A DNA stretch of 64,000 nucleotides from Microthrix sp041394405 (GTDB lineage Bacteria; Actinomycetota; Acidimicrobiia; Acidimicrobiales; Microtrichaceae): positions 1-64,000 of the forward strand of contig JAWKIF010000012.1 in the NCBI GenBank assembly GCA_041394405.1, given 5' to 3'. Below, piece by piece: positions 6,966 through 15,267 of the stretch (within the stretch, counting starts at the first letter, position 1; each line of letters begins with the position of its first letter). Under the pieces are notes generated by a model. It worked only from the letters and a program-made list of their open reading frames with translations. It ran no database searches and was not told the origin of the DNA. Both the position numbers and the translations under genes were made by a program.

Positions 6966-7781
6966 TCATGCTCCGCGGTCAAGCGCCTCCCGAAACTGCC
7001 CCACCAGGTCGGCCACCTGCTCGGGCGACCCACCTTCCAACACCCGACGCACCACCGCCGAGCCCACCACCACACCGTCGGCCACCTCGCACACCTCCAC
7101 CGCCTGGGCCGGTGTGGAGACCCCCACCCCCACCAGCACCGGCAGGTCCGTGACCGCCTTGGCCCGCCGCGCGATCTCCTTGGCCGAGGCCGCCAGCTCG
7201 GCCCGTTCTCCGGTGATGCCCAGCAGGCCGACGGCATAGAGGAACCCGCGGGACCGTTCGGCGATGCGTTCCAAGCGCTCGTCCGGGGTGGTGGGTGCGG
7301 CCAACAACACGGTCTCGACCCCGGCGGCGTCGGCCGCCTCGGTCCAGGGGCCGGCCTCGTCCAACGGCAGGTCGGGCAGGATGGCCCCGGCGATGCCCGC
7401 CTGGGCCAGCTCGCCGGCGAATCGGGTGACCCCGGGGCGGAACACCAGGTTGTAGTAGGTCATGACGGCCAGCGGGATGCCGACGTCGGCGCTACCGGCG
7501 GCCTCGATCACCTCGATGGGCAACGCACCGTCTCGCAGCGCCTGGTCGGAGGCGGCCTGGATGGTGGGCCCATCCATCACGGGGTCGGAGAACGGGATGC
7601 CCACCTCGATGGCGTCCGCACCGGCCTGGGCGACGGCCTCGATGGTGGGCACCCACTCGCCCAACCCGCCGGTGAGGTAGGGCACGAGCGCCTTGTTGCC
7701 GCTCTCCCGGCGGCGCCGCAGCGCCGCCTCCATGCGGCCGGGAGTGTGGGTGGCTGTCAGCGGATGGTTGGTCGGGCTCAC
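6966..7781 (-). CDS. trpA: Tryptophan synthase alpha subunit
   Basis: 271 residues, a TIM barrel that cleaves indole-3-glycerol phosphate to indole and glyceraldehyde 3-phosphate. The catalytic pair is visible in AIEVGIPFSDPVMDGPTIQ (Glu in EVG, Asp in SDP...DG region); phosphate-binding loops are GLLGITGER and VGVGVSTP, and later ADGVVVGSAVV. The start ATG overlaps the trpB stop by 4 bp, so the two subunits are translationally coupled. No other trp genes are nearby. Confidence 0.97.
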   Translation of the reverse strand: MSPTNHPLTATHTPGRMEAALRRRRESGNKALVPYLTGGLGEWVPTIEAVAQAGADAIEVGIPFSDPVMDGPTIQAASDQALRDGALPIEVIEAAGSADVGIPLAVMTYYNLVFRPGVTRFAGELAQAGIAGAILPDLPLDEAGPWTEAADAAGVETVLLAAPTTPDERLERIAERSRGFLYAVGLLGITGERAELAASAKEIARRAKAVTDLPVLVGVGVSTPAQAVEVCEVADGVVVGSAVVRRVLEGGSPEQVADLVGQFREALDRGA

Positions 7782-8944
7782 CCCAGCACCTCCATCATCT
7801 GCGCGACGTCCTTGTCGCCTCGCCCCGACAGGTTCAACAGCACGGTCCTGCCGTCCAGCTCGGCCCTGGCCCTCGACACCCAGGCCAGGGCGTGCGCCGG
7901 CTCCAGCGCGGGGATGATGCCCTCGGTGCGGGAGAGCAACGTGAACGCCTCCACCACCTCGGCGTCGCTGACCGCCTCGTAGCGGGCCCGCCCGATGGCG
8001 GCCAGATGGCTGTGCTCGGGGCCGACGCCGGGGTAGTCCAACCCCGCCGAGATGGACTCGGCCTCCACCACCTGGCCAACATCGTCTTGCTTCAAATACG
8101 ACGCCATGCCGTGCACCACGCCGACAGCTCCCCCGCCCACGGCCGCCCCTCCCGCCGGCTCCACCCCCACCAGCTGGGCCTCGGTGTCAACGAAGCCGGC
8201 GAAGATGCCCGCCGCATTGGAGCCGCCGCCGACGCACGCCGTGACCACGTCGGGATCGGTGCCCATCAGGGCCTGGCACTGAGCGTGGGCCTCGTCGCCG
8301 ATGACCCGGTGGAACTCCCGCACCATCCACGGATAGGGATGGGGGCCCATGACCGACCCGAGGCAGTAGTGGGTGTTCTCCACCGTGGCCACCCACGACC
8401 GCATGGCCTCGTTGACGGCATCCTTGAGGGTGCGACTGCCGCTGGTGGCGGCGCGCACCTCGGTGCCCAGGAGGCGCATGCGAAAGACGTTGAGTTCCTG
8501 GCGGGCCATGTCCACCTCGCCCATGTAGACCACGCACTCCATGCCCATGAGCGCCGCCGCCGTGGCCGTGGCCACCCCGTGCTGGCCGGCGCCGGTTTCG
8601 GCCACCAGCTTGGTCTTGCCCATGCGACGGGCCAGCAGCGCCTGCCCAAGCACGTTGTTGATCTTGTGGGAGCCGGTGTGGTTCAGGTCCTCCCGCTTCA
8701 GCAGCACCCGACAACCCAACTCCTCGGACAGCCGGTGGGCCTCCGTGAGCGGGCTGGGGCGGCCGGCATAGTCCTTCAAGAGGGCGTCGAGTTCGCCCCG
8801 GAAGGCGTCGTCGGCCCAGGCTTCGCGGAAGGCGCCCTCGAGCTGTTCGCACGCAGGCACCAACGTCTCGGGCACGAACCGGCCACCAAACTCGCCGAAG
8901 CGGCCCGACTGCCCGGGATCGCCCATGCCAACCGAATCGTTCAC
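7778..8944 (-). CDS. trpB: Tryptophan synthase beta subunit
   Basis: 388 residues, fold-type II PLP enzyme that joins indole and serine. HTGSHKINN holds the PLP lysine, ETGAGQHGVA the catalytic Glu loop, GGGSNAAGIF the phosphate-binding glycines, and NLSGRGDKD the C-terminal Ser/Asp motif. Start chosen at GTG 8944, with AAGGAG 5 nt upstream. I saw no Trp-rich leader peptide or attenuator in the 95 bp upstream. Confidence 0.97.
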   Translation of the reverse strand: MNDSVGMGDPGQSGRFGEFGGRFVPETLVPACEQLEGAFREAWADDAFRGELDALLKDYAGRPSPLTEAHRLSEELGCRVLLKREDLNHTGSHKINNVLGQALLARRMGKTKLVAETGAGQHGVATATAAALMGMECVVYMGEVDMARQELNVFRMRLLGTEVRAATSGSRTLKDAVNEAMRSWVATVENTHYCLGSVMGPHPYPWMVREFHRVIGDEAHAQCQALMGTDPDVVTACVGGGSNAAGIFAGFVDTEAQLVGVEPAGGAAVGGGAVGVVHGMASYLKQDDVGQVVEAESISAGLDYPGVGPEHSHLAAIGRARYEAVSDAEVVEAFTLLSRTEGIIPALEPAHALAWVSRARAELDGRTVLLNLSGRGDKDVAQMMEVLG

Positions 8945-8957
8945 CGTGCTCCTTGTG

Positions 8958-9052
8958 GTTTGCCACCGAAGGTGGGGGCGGGCTCGGTCACCTTACGCGT
9001 GGCGCATGGTGCTCCCGCAGCCGGTTGCGGGAGCCGTCATTCGGTGGCAAAC
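8958..9052. repeat. 13-bp inverted repeat around the EEP-gene terminator
   Basis: GTTTGCCACCGAA at 8958-8970 is an exact inverted copy of 9040-9052. One arm is the last codons of the upstream EEP gene; the other lies in the trpB leader. The two arms enclose the hairpin at 9011-9034. Confidence 0.6.
9011..9034 (-). terminator. Hairpin after the EEP-family gene
   Basis: 9-bp perfect stem GCTCCCGCA/TGCGGGAGC with a 6-nt loop, 3 bp past the EEP stop codon and 67 bp before trpB. No U-tract. Confidence 0.65.
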
Positions 9053-10071
9053 CGAACCAGCAGCGCACGGTGATCCGAGCCTGCTGCGGGCCGGACCTCC
9101 AGCGACAGCGGCTGGATGCCGCGAAACAGCACGCGGTCGAGGCGGGCAACCGGCGAGGGCAGCGGGACCGGGCCAAGCCCGTCGTCGGGCCAGGTGAGCC
9201 CCAGCCCGACGCCCACCTCCCGATGGGCGTCCCGAAGGCCGGCATCGGCCACCAGGTTGCGCATGGGCTGGAGGCGGCCGATGGCGTTGAAGTCGCCGGC
9301 GATGACCACCCGCTCGGCCTCGTTGGCCAGGGCCGCCAGCTCCCGGTGCTGACGCTGCCACGTGGGCAACCCGAAGAACGGCGGTGTGGTGTGCACGCCA
9401 ATCACCCGCACCACCGTGCCGTCGGCCGCCACCGCGTCGGCGCTGGGGGTGGGCGACCCGTCGATCATCCGGATGGCGGACGAACGCACCTCGACGCGGG
9501 CAAACATGGCGGCGCCCAGGGCGTCGTGTCTGGGCGCCGCCACCACCTCGGCGTAGCGGCCGCCCAACCCCACACGCAGCTGCTCCAGGTAGTCGGGGGT
9601 GACCTCCTGAAAGACCGCCACGTCCGCGTCGGCCCGAACCGCCTCGGCGACGTTGGCCGAGATGTCGCCCCGGAAGAGCCCCAGGTTCGCGGCGTACACG
9701 GTGAGCGCCGTCCTGCCGGGGCGCTCGCCGCCCCCCAGGTCGCCGATCATCAGCCCGGCCCCGATGATCAGCGAGACGGCCGAGGCCGCCAGCAGCGAGC
9801 GCCGCCACCACCCGGGCATCGCCAGGAGCGCCAGGCCAGCGGCCACCACGCCCACGGCGTGAACGGGTACCGCCAACGTCTGGCCCAACACCACCACCCG
9901 GGCCACCGACTGCCCGGCGAGCCAGATGAGGTCCAACGCAAGCGGGATGGCCACCAGAGCGGTGGCTGCCGCCGTCGCCGCCCACCTCACACGCCCGCAG
10001 GCGGCCGCACACCCGCGCAGCGCCGCGAGGCGACCTCGATGGTCGGCCTCCGAGCCGAGCGACGGCGTCAC
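9037..10071 (-). CDS. Membrane-anchored endonuclease/exonuclease/phosphatase-family protein
   Basis: 344 residues. The N-terminal 115 residues contain about three hydrophobic segments (AATAAATALVAIPLALDLIW, VPVHAVGVVAAGLALLAM and LLAASAVSLIIGAGLMIG). An EEP catalytic domain follows: LTVYAANLGL, DVAVFQEVTPD (metal-binding Glu), VIAGDFNAIG (Asp/Asn) and SDHRALLV (the terminal Asp-His pair). The family hydrolyses phosphodiesters in nucleic acids, lipids or phosphates; the substrate is not evident. This layout is common for secreted or outward-facing EEP proteins. It lies downstream of pimA in the same direction. GTG start. Confidence 0.8.
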   Translation of the reverse strand: MTPSLGSEADHRGRLAALRGCAAACGRVRWAATAAATALVAIPLALDLIWLAGQSVARVVVLGQTLAVPVHAVGVVAAGLALLAMPGWWRRSLLAASAVSLIIGAGLMIGDLGGGERPGRTALTVYAANLGLFRGDISANVAEAVRADADVAVFQEVTPDYLEQLRVGLGGRYAEVVAAPRHDALGAAMFARVEVRSSAIRMIDGSPTPSADAVAADGTVVRVIGVHTTPPFFGLPTWQRQHRELAALANEAERVVIAGDFNAIGRLQPMRNLVADAGLRDAHREVGVGLGLTWPDDGLGPVPLPSPVARLDRVLFRGIQPLSLEVRPAAGSDHRALLVRFATE

Positions 10072-10126
10072 GACGCGCCGAAACCGGGGGGCCGGTGGTC
10101 AACCGCCGACATCGCGCCCGGTGAGG

Positions 10127-11221
10127 TCAGGCCGCTGCCGGCGTGCGGGCCATGGCATCCCGGTAGAGCTGCTCGTAGGCGGCGGCCAGCCGTTCCATGG
10201 AGTAGGCGTTTGCCCGCTGGTGCCCCGCGCTCACGAGGCGCACGGCCAACGCCGGGCTGTCCAGCACCCGCTGCAGGGCCTCGGCCAGCGCCCCGGGATC
10301 ATCGGGTTCGGCCAACAGCCCGTGCACCTCGTGGGTCACCACGTTGTTGTAGCCGGGGATGTTGGAGGCCACCACCGGGGTGCCGGCCGCCATGGCCTCC
10401 AACAGCACCACGCCGAAGCTCTCGCCGCCCAGGGCCGGGCCACAGAACACGTCGGCGCCGGCGAGGCGGGAATCACGCTCGGCATCGGTCAACCGACCCA
10501 GCCACTCGATTCGCTGGTCATCGGCGTAGGCCGCCTTCAGCTCGTCGGTGAGCGGGCCGGTGCTCGCCACCCACAGCCTCACCTCGGGCGGGAGGTGCGC
10601 CATGGCCGCCAGCAGCACCCCGAGGCCCTTGCGGGTCTCGTGACGGCCGACGAAGAAGATGGTGGGGCCGTCGGTGGGGGTGGGCACCACCCCCCTGAGC
10701 GCCTGGGTGTCGACGGCGTTGTACAGCACCAGCAGGTCGTCGTCGTCGAACCACACCCGAGCCGTGGTGCGGGCGTCCTCGGACACCGCCACCCGGACGT
10801 CCAACCGCCGGACTGCCCATGAACCCAGGGGCCGCAGCCAGGTGGAGTACGACGAGAAGTCGCCCGAGGCGTGAAACGTGCCCACCATGGGGCACGGCTT
10901 CACCACCAGCGCCGTGTTGGTGACGCCGGGAACCAGCGGCTCGTGCAGGTGCAGCACATCGAAGTCCTCGTCCCACACCGCCCGCATGAGGCGCAGCTGC
11001 GCGGACGGGTCCGGGGCCAGCGGCGCCACCGAACCGTTGGTGGCGAACGGGATGGACGAACCCAGCGGTGTCACGCCCGGTTCGGGCGGCGGGCCGTCGC
11101 ACGGGGCCAGCACCCGAACCACATGACCCCGGCGGCGCATGGCCCGGGCCAGGCCCAGCACCTGCCCCTGCACACCCCCGGGGACGCTCAGGCTGTAGGG
11201 ACACACCATGCCGATCCGCAT
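10127..11221 (-). CDS. pimA: Phosphatidylinositol alpha-mannosyltransferase PimA
   Basis: 364 residues, GT-B glycosyltransferase of family 4. The opening MRIGMVCPYSLSVPGGVQGQ is the PimA acceptor-side glycine-rich loop; GTFHASGDFS and NAVDTQALRG follow, and ESFGVVLLEAMAAGTPVVAS carries the E-x7-E sugar-nucleotide signature. It would transfer the first mannose from GDP-mannose to phosphatidylinositol at the inner membrane face. The order PI synthase, acyltransferase, PimA matches mycobacteria. A TAGCCT box 6 nt before ATG suggests a leaderless message separate from the upstream acyltransferase. Confidence 0.9.
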   Translation of the reverse strand: MRIGMVCPYSLSVPGGVQGQVLGLARAMRRRGHVVRVLAPCDGPPPEPGVTPLGSSIPFATNGSVAPLAPDPSAQLRLMRAVWDEDFDVLHLHEPLVPGVTNTALVVKPCPMVGTFHASGDFSSYSTWLRPLGSWAVRRLDVRVAVSEDARTTARVWFDDDDLLVLYNAVDTQALRGVVPTPTDGPTIFFVGRHETRKGLGVLLAAMAHLPPEVRLWVASTGPLTDELKAAYADDQRIEWLGRLTDAERDSRLAGADVFCGPALGGESFGVVLLEAMAAGTPVVASNIPGYNNVVTHEVHGLLAEPDDPGALAEALQRVLDSPALAVRLVSAGHQRANAYSMERLAAAYEQLYRDAMARTPAAA

Positions 11222-11227
11222 GGCGGC

Positions 11228-11233
11228 AGGCTA
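11228..11233 (-). promoter_or_regulatory. -10 box for leaderless pimA
   Basis: TAGCCT on the minus strand, 6 nt before the ATG at 11221; no ribosome binding site between them. Confidence 0.4.
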
Positions 11234-11269
11234 CCGGCACGTGGTGGTCCGACTCGTTGTCGCGTAGGT

Positions 11270-11378
11270 ACTGGGGACCGATTCGGGTGCCCTGGCACCG
11301 AATGGTGACCCCAGTTGCGGCATGAGGTCGAACTGGGGTCCGATTCCGGTGCCCTGGCGCCGGATCGTGACCCGAGTT
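11270..11378. repeat. Two nested-palindrome units (A1 11270-11315, A2 11331-11378)
   Basis: Each unit is an imperfect palindrome with outer arms ACTGGGG...CCCCAGT (A1) or AACTGGGGT...ACCCGAGTT (A2) and a centre GGTGCCCTGGCACC or CCGGTGCCCTGGCGCCGG. They lie between the acyltransferase and pimA. Related units occur at 33951-34062 and 45483-45532. Confidence 0.65.
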
Positions 11379-11401
11379 CGTGGGGCGGGCCGCCCGAGTG
11401 C

Positions 11402-12337
11402 TCAGCCGGCCGTGCCGGGAAGCGGCGCCGGGTCGTAGCCGGCGGCGGAGAGCGCTTCGATGTCGCTCGGCCAGTTCGGGCTCTGCAGGTGCCACTGGGC
11501 GGGCTCGGCCGAGATCAGGTCTTCTAGGTGCCGGGCCAGGTCCTGGGTGAGCCGAGCCATGTCGGCCCGAAGCCGGCCCTGGCGGGAGAGGTCCATCGGC
11601 GGGCCCACCACACCCCGCACCCGGTTGCCCGGCGCCTCGTAGACGGCGGAGGGCAACAGGGGCGCGCCGGTGCGCAACGCCAAGGTGACCGGCCCGGCGG
11701 GCAGCCGGGTGCGTTCCCCGAAGAACTCCACCTCGGGCCCTCCGCCGGTGATGTCCCGGTCCGACAGCAGGCACACGACGTGCCCGGCCTTGATGGCCTT
11801 GGTCAGCTCCCCAACCGCCCGGGGCCCCAACGGCACCACGTGGATGCCCAAGGCCTCGCGCTTTTCCTGGAACCAGTCGAACAGCTCGGGCGGTTCGATC
11901 GCCTCCACGACGGCGGTCACCTCAACCCCGTGCACCCGGGTGAGCCAGGCCGCCGCCCACTCCCAGCGCCCGCAGTGCGGCAACGCCAGGATCGGGCCGG
12001 TGCCGGAGGCGACGGCGGCATCCAGGTGCTCCAGCCCCTCGTGATCGAAGTTGGCGTCCAACTCGTCCAGGCTGAGGTTGGGCAGCCGCAGGAGGTCCTC
12101 CCAATAGCGGCCGTAGGAACGGAACGCAGCCCTCGTCAACCGCCGCCGCTCGGCGTCGCCCAGCGTCCCGCCCGAGGCGCGATCCAAGTTGCGCTGGATC
12201 AGCAGCCGCCGCTCGGCCAAGAGCGGGGCAACGGCCGTGCCAAGGCCCTGGGAGATGAGGTTGGCGCCCGGCCGAGGCACAACGGCGGCTGCCGCCGTTC
12301 CCAACCGGAACAGATCGAGAAGCGAAACGCCGAGCAT
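11402..12337 (-). CDS. patA: Phosphatidylinositol mannoside acyltransferase (LPLAT family)
   Basis: 311 residues of the lipid-A lauroyl-acyltransferase-like fold. LALPHCGRWEWAAAWL contains the H-x4-E catalytic motif; VCLLSDRDITGGGPEVEFFG and RLPAGPVTLALRTGAPLLPS are the other conserved blocks. In mycobacteria PatA acylates the mannose of PIM1/PIM2 from acyl-CoA. Its position between PI synthase and pimA makes that role likely here. No signal peptide; expected peripheral on the inner membrane. Confidence 0.88.
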   Translation of the reverse strand: MLGVSLLDLFRLGTAAAAVVPRPGANLISQGLGTAVAPLLAERRLLIQRNLDRASGGTLGDAERRRLTRAAFRSYGRYWEDLLRLPNLSLDELDANFDHEGLEHLDAAVASGTGPILALPHCGRWEWAAAWLTRVHGVEVTAVVEAIEPPELFDWFQEKREALGIHVVPLGPRAVGELTKAIKAGHVVCLLSDRDITGGGPEVEFFGERTRLPAGPVTLALRTGAPLLPSAVYEAPGNRVRGVVGPPMDLSRQGRLRADMARLTQDLARHLEDLISAEPAQWHLQSPNWPSDIEALSAAGYDPAPLPGTAG

Positions 12338-12385
12338 CGGGTTGGTGTGGGTTGTCCGGGGCAGAGCAGAGCGCTGCGGGCCCGG

Positions 12386-13078
12386 TCAGCGCCGGGAGGC
12401 CAGGCGACGCTCGCGGGTTTCGCGGCGGGTCTGCCAGCGCTCGGACATGGTGGTGGTCGAACGGCGGGGGCGGCGGCGCTGCCTGGGCGGCCGGGGAGTT
12501 TCGGCCGAGGCCTGCTTCCACACCTTGGCGAAGCGCTGCCCGGCGGTGGCCACGTTGAGCCCCAGCATGAGGATGAGCGCCGGGATCATCAGCACCGGGA
12601 ACAGCAGGGCCACCAGGAAGATGATGAACCGCTCGGCGCGTTCCACCAGGCCGCCACGGGCATCGAAGCCCAGCGATTCGGCCTTGGCCCGCACGTAGCT
12701 GACCCAGGAGGCGCTGGCCAGCACCGCCACCGGCAGCCACACCCAGTTGGGGCGGCTCTGGCTGAAGTTCACTGCCACGGCGCCGAACAGCAGGGCATCG
12801 GTGACGCGGTCGACCACCGAATCGAAGAACGCACCGCGGGGGCCAGCCGTGCCGGAGGCCTTGGCCACGGCACCATCGAGCAGGTCGGGCACACCCGTGA
12901 GCACCACCAGCAGCAGGCCCAGGTGCCACCAGCCGATGCTGATGACCACCGCTGCGCCGACGGCCATGACCAGGCCGGCAAGGGTCAGGTGGTCGGCCGT
13001 GATGCCGGTTCGCTTGATCTGGTGGCCAACCGGCTTGAGCTTGGCCTCAACCTGAGGACGGAAGTTTCCGTCGAACAT
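12386..13078 (-). CDS. pgsA: CDP-alcohol phosphatidyltransferase (PI/PI-phosphate synthase)
   Basis: 230 residues from ATG 13078, which has GGGGAG 8 nt upstream (an in-frame codon at 13150 is less likely). The CDP-alcohol signature is present as DLLDGAVAK...GAFFDSVVDRVTD; Lys replaces the usual Arg after the Ala, a small departure. Several membrane helices follow, and the C-terminus is a very basic cytoplasmic tail (RRRPRRSTTT). Actinobacterial members make PI-phosphate from CDP-diacylglycerol and inositol phosphate, feeding patA and pimA. PG-phosphate synthase is the alternative, but context favours PI. Confidence 0.85.
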   Translation of the reverse strand: MFDGNFRPQVEAKLKPVGHQIKRTGITADHLTLAGLVMAVGAAVVISIGWWHLGLLLVVLTGVPDLLDGAVAKASGTAGPRGAFFDSVVDRVTDALLFGAVAVNFSQSRPNWVWLPVAVLASASWVSYVRAKAESLGFDARGGLVERAERFIIFLVALLFPVLMIPALILMLGLNVATAGQRFAKVWKQASAETPRPPRQRRRPRRSTTTMSERWQTRRETRERRLASRR

Positions 13079-13242
13079 TCTTATCTCCCCTCGGGGTGCT
13101 AACTCTTGCAAGCATAGCGACCCTGATGTGTCCTGTGAAGGGTAGGCCACGCTCAGGTGCCTGATGGCACGCTCCGCTGGCAGGCGTCACAGCGAGGTGA
13201 CGGCCGCCGGCACTGCCACCCTGGAACTCACGAGGGTCCGCC

Positions 13243-13737
13243 TCAGCCGATCGGGGTGAGTCCGTTGGGGCCTTCGCCGAGGCGCCACACCGCAAAGTCA
13301 ACGCCCGCGGCAAAGCACTGCTCACGAACGTGTCCACGGCTGTTCCCCTCACTGACCCGAACGACAGCACCGAGGTTTCGTGCGGCGGCAATTGTCTCAG
13401 CAGCCAGTTGGTTGGATCGCTGCTCAACTCGTAGTGCAGCCACCTCCCAGGCAAGCGGTCTGGGGTCAACGACGACGAGCAACGAGGGGTCCGAACGAGT
13501 GATGCGGGCAAGCGCTTCAGAGGGTGTGAACGTCGACAGGGCAACCACCCGCTGCAACGTGCCAGCAGTAGTTCGGCCCGCCACGAGGGCTTGAGTCAAC
13601 CGAAGCTGCCACGCATACGTCGTCGCAAGGGTTCCATGGACACCGTCGGGGACGATGATGAGCCCGAGGGCCGCAAGCAGTGCCAGCTGATCATCGACGA
13701 GGACGCTCGCACCGGTCTCGACGAGCGGCTCGCTCAC
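13243..13737 (-). CDS. PIN-like hypothetical protein
   Basis: 164 residues. VLVDDQLALLAALG near the start, LATTYAWQLRLTQAL, and RPLAWEVAALRVEQRSNQLA with an Ala-rich helix after it, follow a group of uncharacterised actinobacterial proteins thought to have a PIN-like fold. The match is by pattern only, and nuclease activity is not shown. The ATG overlaps the stop of the 61-aa gene upstream by 4 bp, so the pair is co-translated, which recalls toxin-antitoxin modules but does not prove one. Confidence 0.5.
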   Translation of the reverse strand: MSEPLVETGASVLVDDQLALLAALGLIIVPDGVHGTLATTYAWQLRLTQALVAGRTTAGTLQRVVALSTFTPSEALARITRSDPSLLVVVDPRPLAWEVAALRVEQRSNQLAAETIAAARNLGAVVRVSEGNSRGHVREQCFAAGVDFAVWRLGEGPNGLTPIG

Positions 13738-13919
13738 ACTGCCAGCTCAGCGTCCTTGACGACGTCGTCGATCTCCTCGGTCATGGAGCCGGAGTTGACC
13801 AAGGCAGCAAGCTCAGCCAATCGGTCGCCCTCGACTGGAGCGCCACCTTCGGGAGCGTTGACCGGTGGATACCAGCGACCATCCGGACCTTGCCGCCAAC
13901 CCGCCGTGCGTTGCGTCAT
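13734..13919 (-). CDS. Small protein with GWxxGPDGRWYPP motif
   Basis: 61 residues. MTQRTAGWRQGPDGRWYPPV matches the short aromatic motif at the ends of many actinobacterial membrane proteins (similar to DUF2510). The rest is acidic (MTEEIDDVVKDAELAV). It is the first gene of a two-gene unit with the PIN-like protein. A TAGCCT box 6 nt before ATG fits leaderless expression. Confidence 0.6.
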   Translation of the reverse strand: MTQRTAGWRQGPDGRWYPPVNAPEGGAPVEGDRLAELAALVNSGSMTEEIDDVVKDAELAV

Positions 13920-13925
13920 ACTCCA

Positions 13926-13931
13926 AGGCTA
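13926..13931 (-). promoter_or_regulatory. -10 box for the 61-aa gene
   Basis: TAGCCT on the minus strand, spacer TGGAGT, then ATG at 13919. Confidence 0.4.
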
Positions 13932-13979
13932 GACGGTCGTCGAGCGAGCCGGGCGCCGGACTCATCCCGCATTCTCGTG

Positions 13980-14642
13980 TCAGGCTGCTTCGTCGTCCCA
14001 TTGGTCGGGGTTCTCCTCGGCGAACCACTCCACCACCTCGCCGCTGACCCCGTCCACCAACACAATCCCCCGGTTCTTTGGCGGGTTCTCGTTGGAGAAG
14101 ATGAGGATGCGCCAGGTCGGCGTGGACAACCAGCCACGCCACACCTGCTGGGCCGAGGCGTGCCCGACGGGAAAGCCCACTACCGATCCTGCGGTGGCGA
14201 ACGCCTCCTGATCGTCAACCGCTAGGCGCCGACCCGCCGCCAGCCCGTAGAGCCCGAACGCCACCAGCAGCACCCCTCCGGCGGCGAGGCCGCCGTTGAC
14301 CGCCGCCTCGCCGTTGTAGATGACCGAGACGGCGACGGCTCCAGCGCCAAGCAGCAGGTAGATGAGCGCCGGGATGCGGCGCCGGTTGTTGTTGGGAAAG
14401 GTGACCGGCCCCACGAAGTTGCCGAGGTCGAGGTCGTCGGGCAGTTCGTCGACCACCTCGCCGTCGTCGACGGCGTCCTCCGGGTTGGTCTCGCCGAGCG
14501 GCCCGGCTGTGTCGGTCGCAGCCTCGGCTGTCTCGGTCGCAGCCTCGGCTGTGTCGGTCGCAGCTTCGGCTGTGTCGGTCGCAGCCTCTGCTGTGTCGGG
14601 GGTTTGGGGCTCGCCGTCGTTGGGCTCTACGTCCTCGGTCAC
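13980..14642 (-). CDS. Two-span membrane protein with acidic repeat N-terminus
   Basis: 220 residues from GTG 14642, which has GGAGGA overlapping the stop of the HIT gene 4 nt before it, so the two are coupled. Residues 15-45 are a tandem of DTAEAAT heptads coded by 21-bp repeats; an acidic stretch (NPEDAVDDGEVVDELPDDLD) precedes two membrane spans (IPALIYLLLGAGAVAVSVIY and GLAAGGVLLVAFGLYGLAAG). The C-terminal 80 residues (WRGWLSTPTWRILIFSNENP, then GIVLVDGVSGEVVEWF) look like a folded soluble domain. No family recognised. Confidence 0.7.
   Translation of the reverse strand: MTEDVEPNDGEPQTPDTAEAATDTAEAATDTAEAATETAEAATDTAGPLGETNPEDAVDDGEVVDELPDDLDLGNFVGPVTFPNNNRRRIPALIYLLLGAGAVAVSVIYNGEAAVNGGLAAGGVLLVAFGLYGLAAGRRLAVDDQEAFATAGSVVGFPVGHASAQQVWRGWLSTPTWRILIFSNENPPKNRGIVLVDGVSGEVVEWFAEENPDQWDDEAA
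14505..14597. repeat. 21-bp tandem repeat inside the membrane-protein gene
   Basis: About four and a half copies of GGCTGTGTCGGTCGCAGCCTC with few substitutions. Each adds the heptad DTAEAAT in the minus-strand gene. In frame, so copy number could vary without breaking the gene. Confidence 0.85.
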
Positions 14643-14646
14643 GGCG

Positions 14647-15267
14647 TCATCCTCCCCGCTCGGCCCCACCGCCGTCGAACGACGCCCTCTCGCCGGGGCC
14701 CATCCACGCAGCGGGAGCACCACCGGGCCAGCCGGCCCGCAACCGGTCCCATGCCTCGGGCAGCGCCACCGGCAGGGTTCGGGTATTGGCCGTGGCGGTC
14801 ATGAAGTTGGCGTCACCCGCCCAACGAGGCACCACGTGCACATGCAGGTGATCGCTCTGCGAGCCGCCGGCCTCGGGGCCCAGGTTGACACCGACGTTGA
14901 CCGCATCGCAGCCCAGCCCATCACGACAGGCGACCGTGGCGTCCCGCACCAGCGCCCACAGCTCTGCGAACTCGTCGGGGTCAAGGTCGACCAGATCGGC
15001 CACGCCCCGGTTGGGCAGCACCATGAGGTGCCCGGCCGTGTAGGGGAACAGGTTCAACAGCACGAAACAGCGCTGCCCCCGGGCCACCACGAACTTGTCC
15101 CGATCGGCGCCCGGCGCAGCCAGGATGCGTTCGAACAAGGTGCCGGACGCGGGTTCGTTGCCCACCGCCGGATCGTCGCCCAACGTGGCCACATAGGACG
15201 AGCGCCAGGTGCTCCACAGGTGATCGAGGCTCACGGGCGTCTCATGTGTCACCGCCGTGGGCGGCAC
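14647..15267 (-). CDS. HIT-domain nucleotide hydrolase/phosphorylase
   Basis: 206 residues. The histidine triad is in SDHLHVHVVPRW; upstream FVLLNLFPYTAGHLMVLP and VNVGVNLGPEAGGS are the nucleotide-binding strands. The protein resembles the mycobacterial AP4A-phosphorylase-like HIT protein that lies next to thrS and PI synthase. Start is ATG 15267 (26-bp overlap with thrS) or GTG 15252; both lie inside the end of thrS. Confidence 0.85.
   Translation of the reverse strand: MPPTAVTHETPVSLDHLWSTWRSSYVATLGDDPAVGNEPASGTLFERILAAPGADRDKFVVARGQRCFVLLNLFPYTAGHLMVLPNRGVADLVDLDPDEFAELWALVRDATVACRDGLGCDAVNVGVNLGPEAGGSQSDHLHVHVVPRWAGDANFMTATANTRTLPVALPEAWDRLRAGWPGGAPAAWMGPGERASFDGGGAERGG

Noticed and set aside
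8945..9036. Tryptophan attenuator before trpB
   Set aside because: No small ORF with Trp codons; the hairpin directly follows the upstream EEP gene and fits as its terminator.
14505..14597. CRISPR array
   Set aside because: Repeats are contiguous 21-bp units without spacers and code in frame for heptads.
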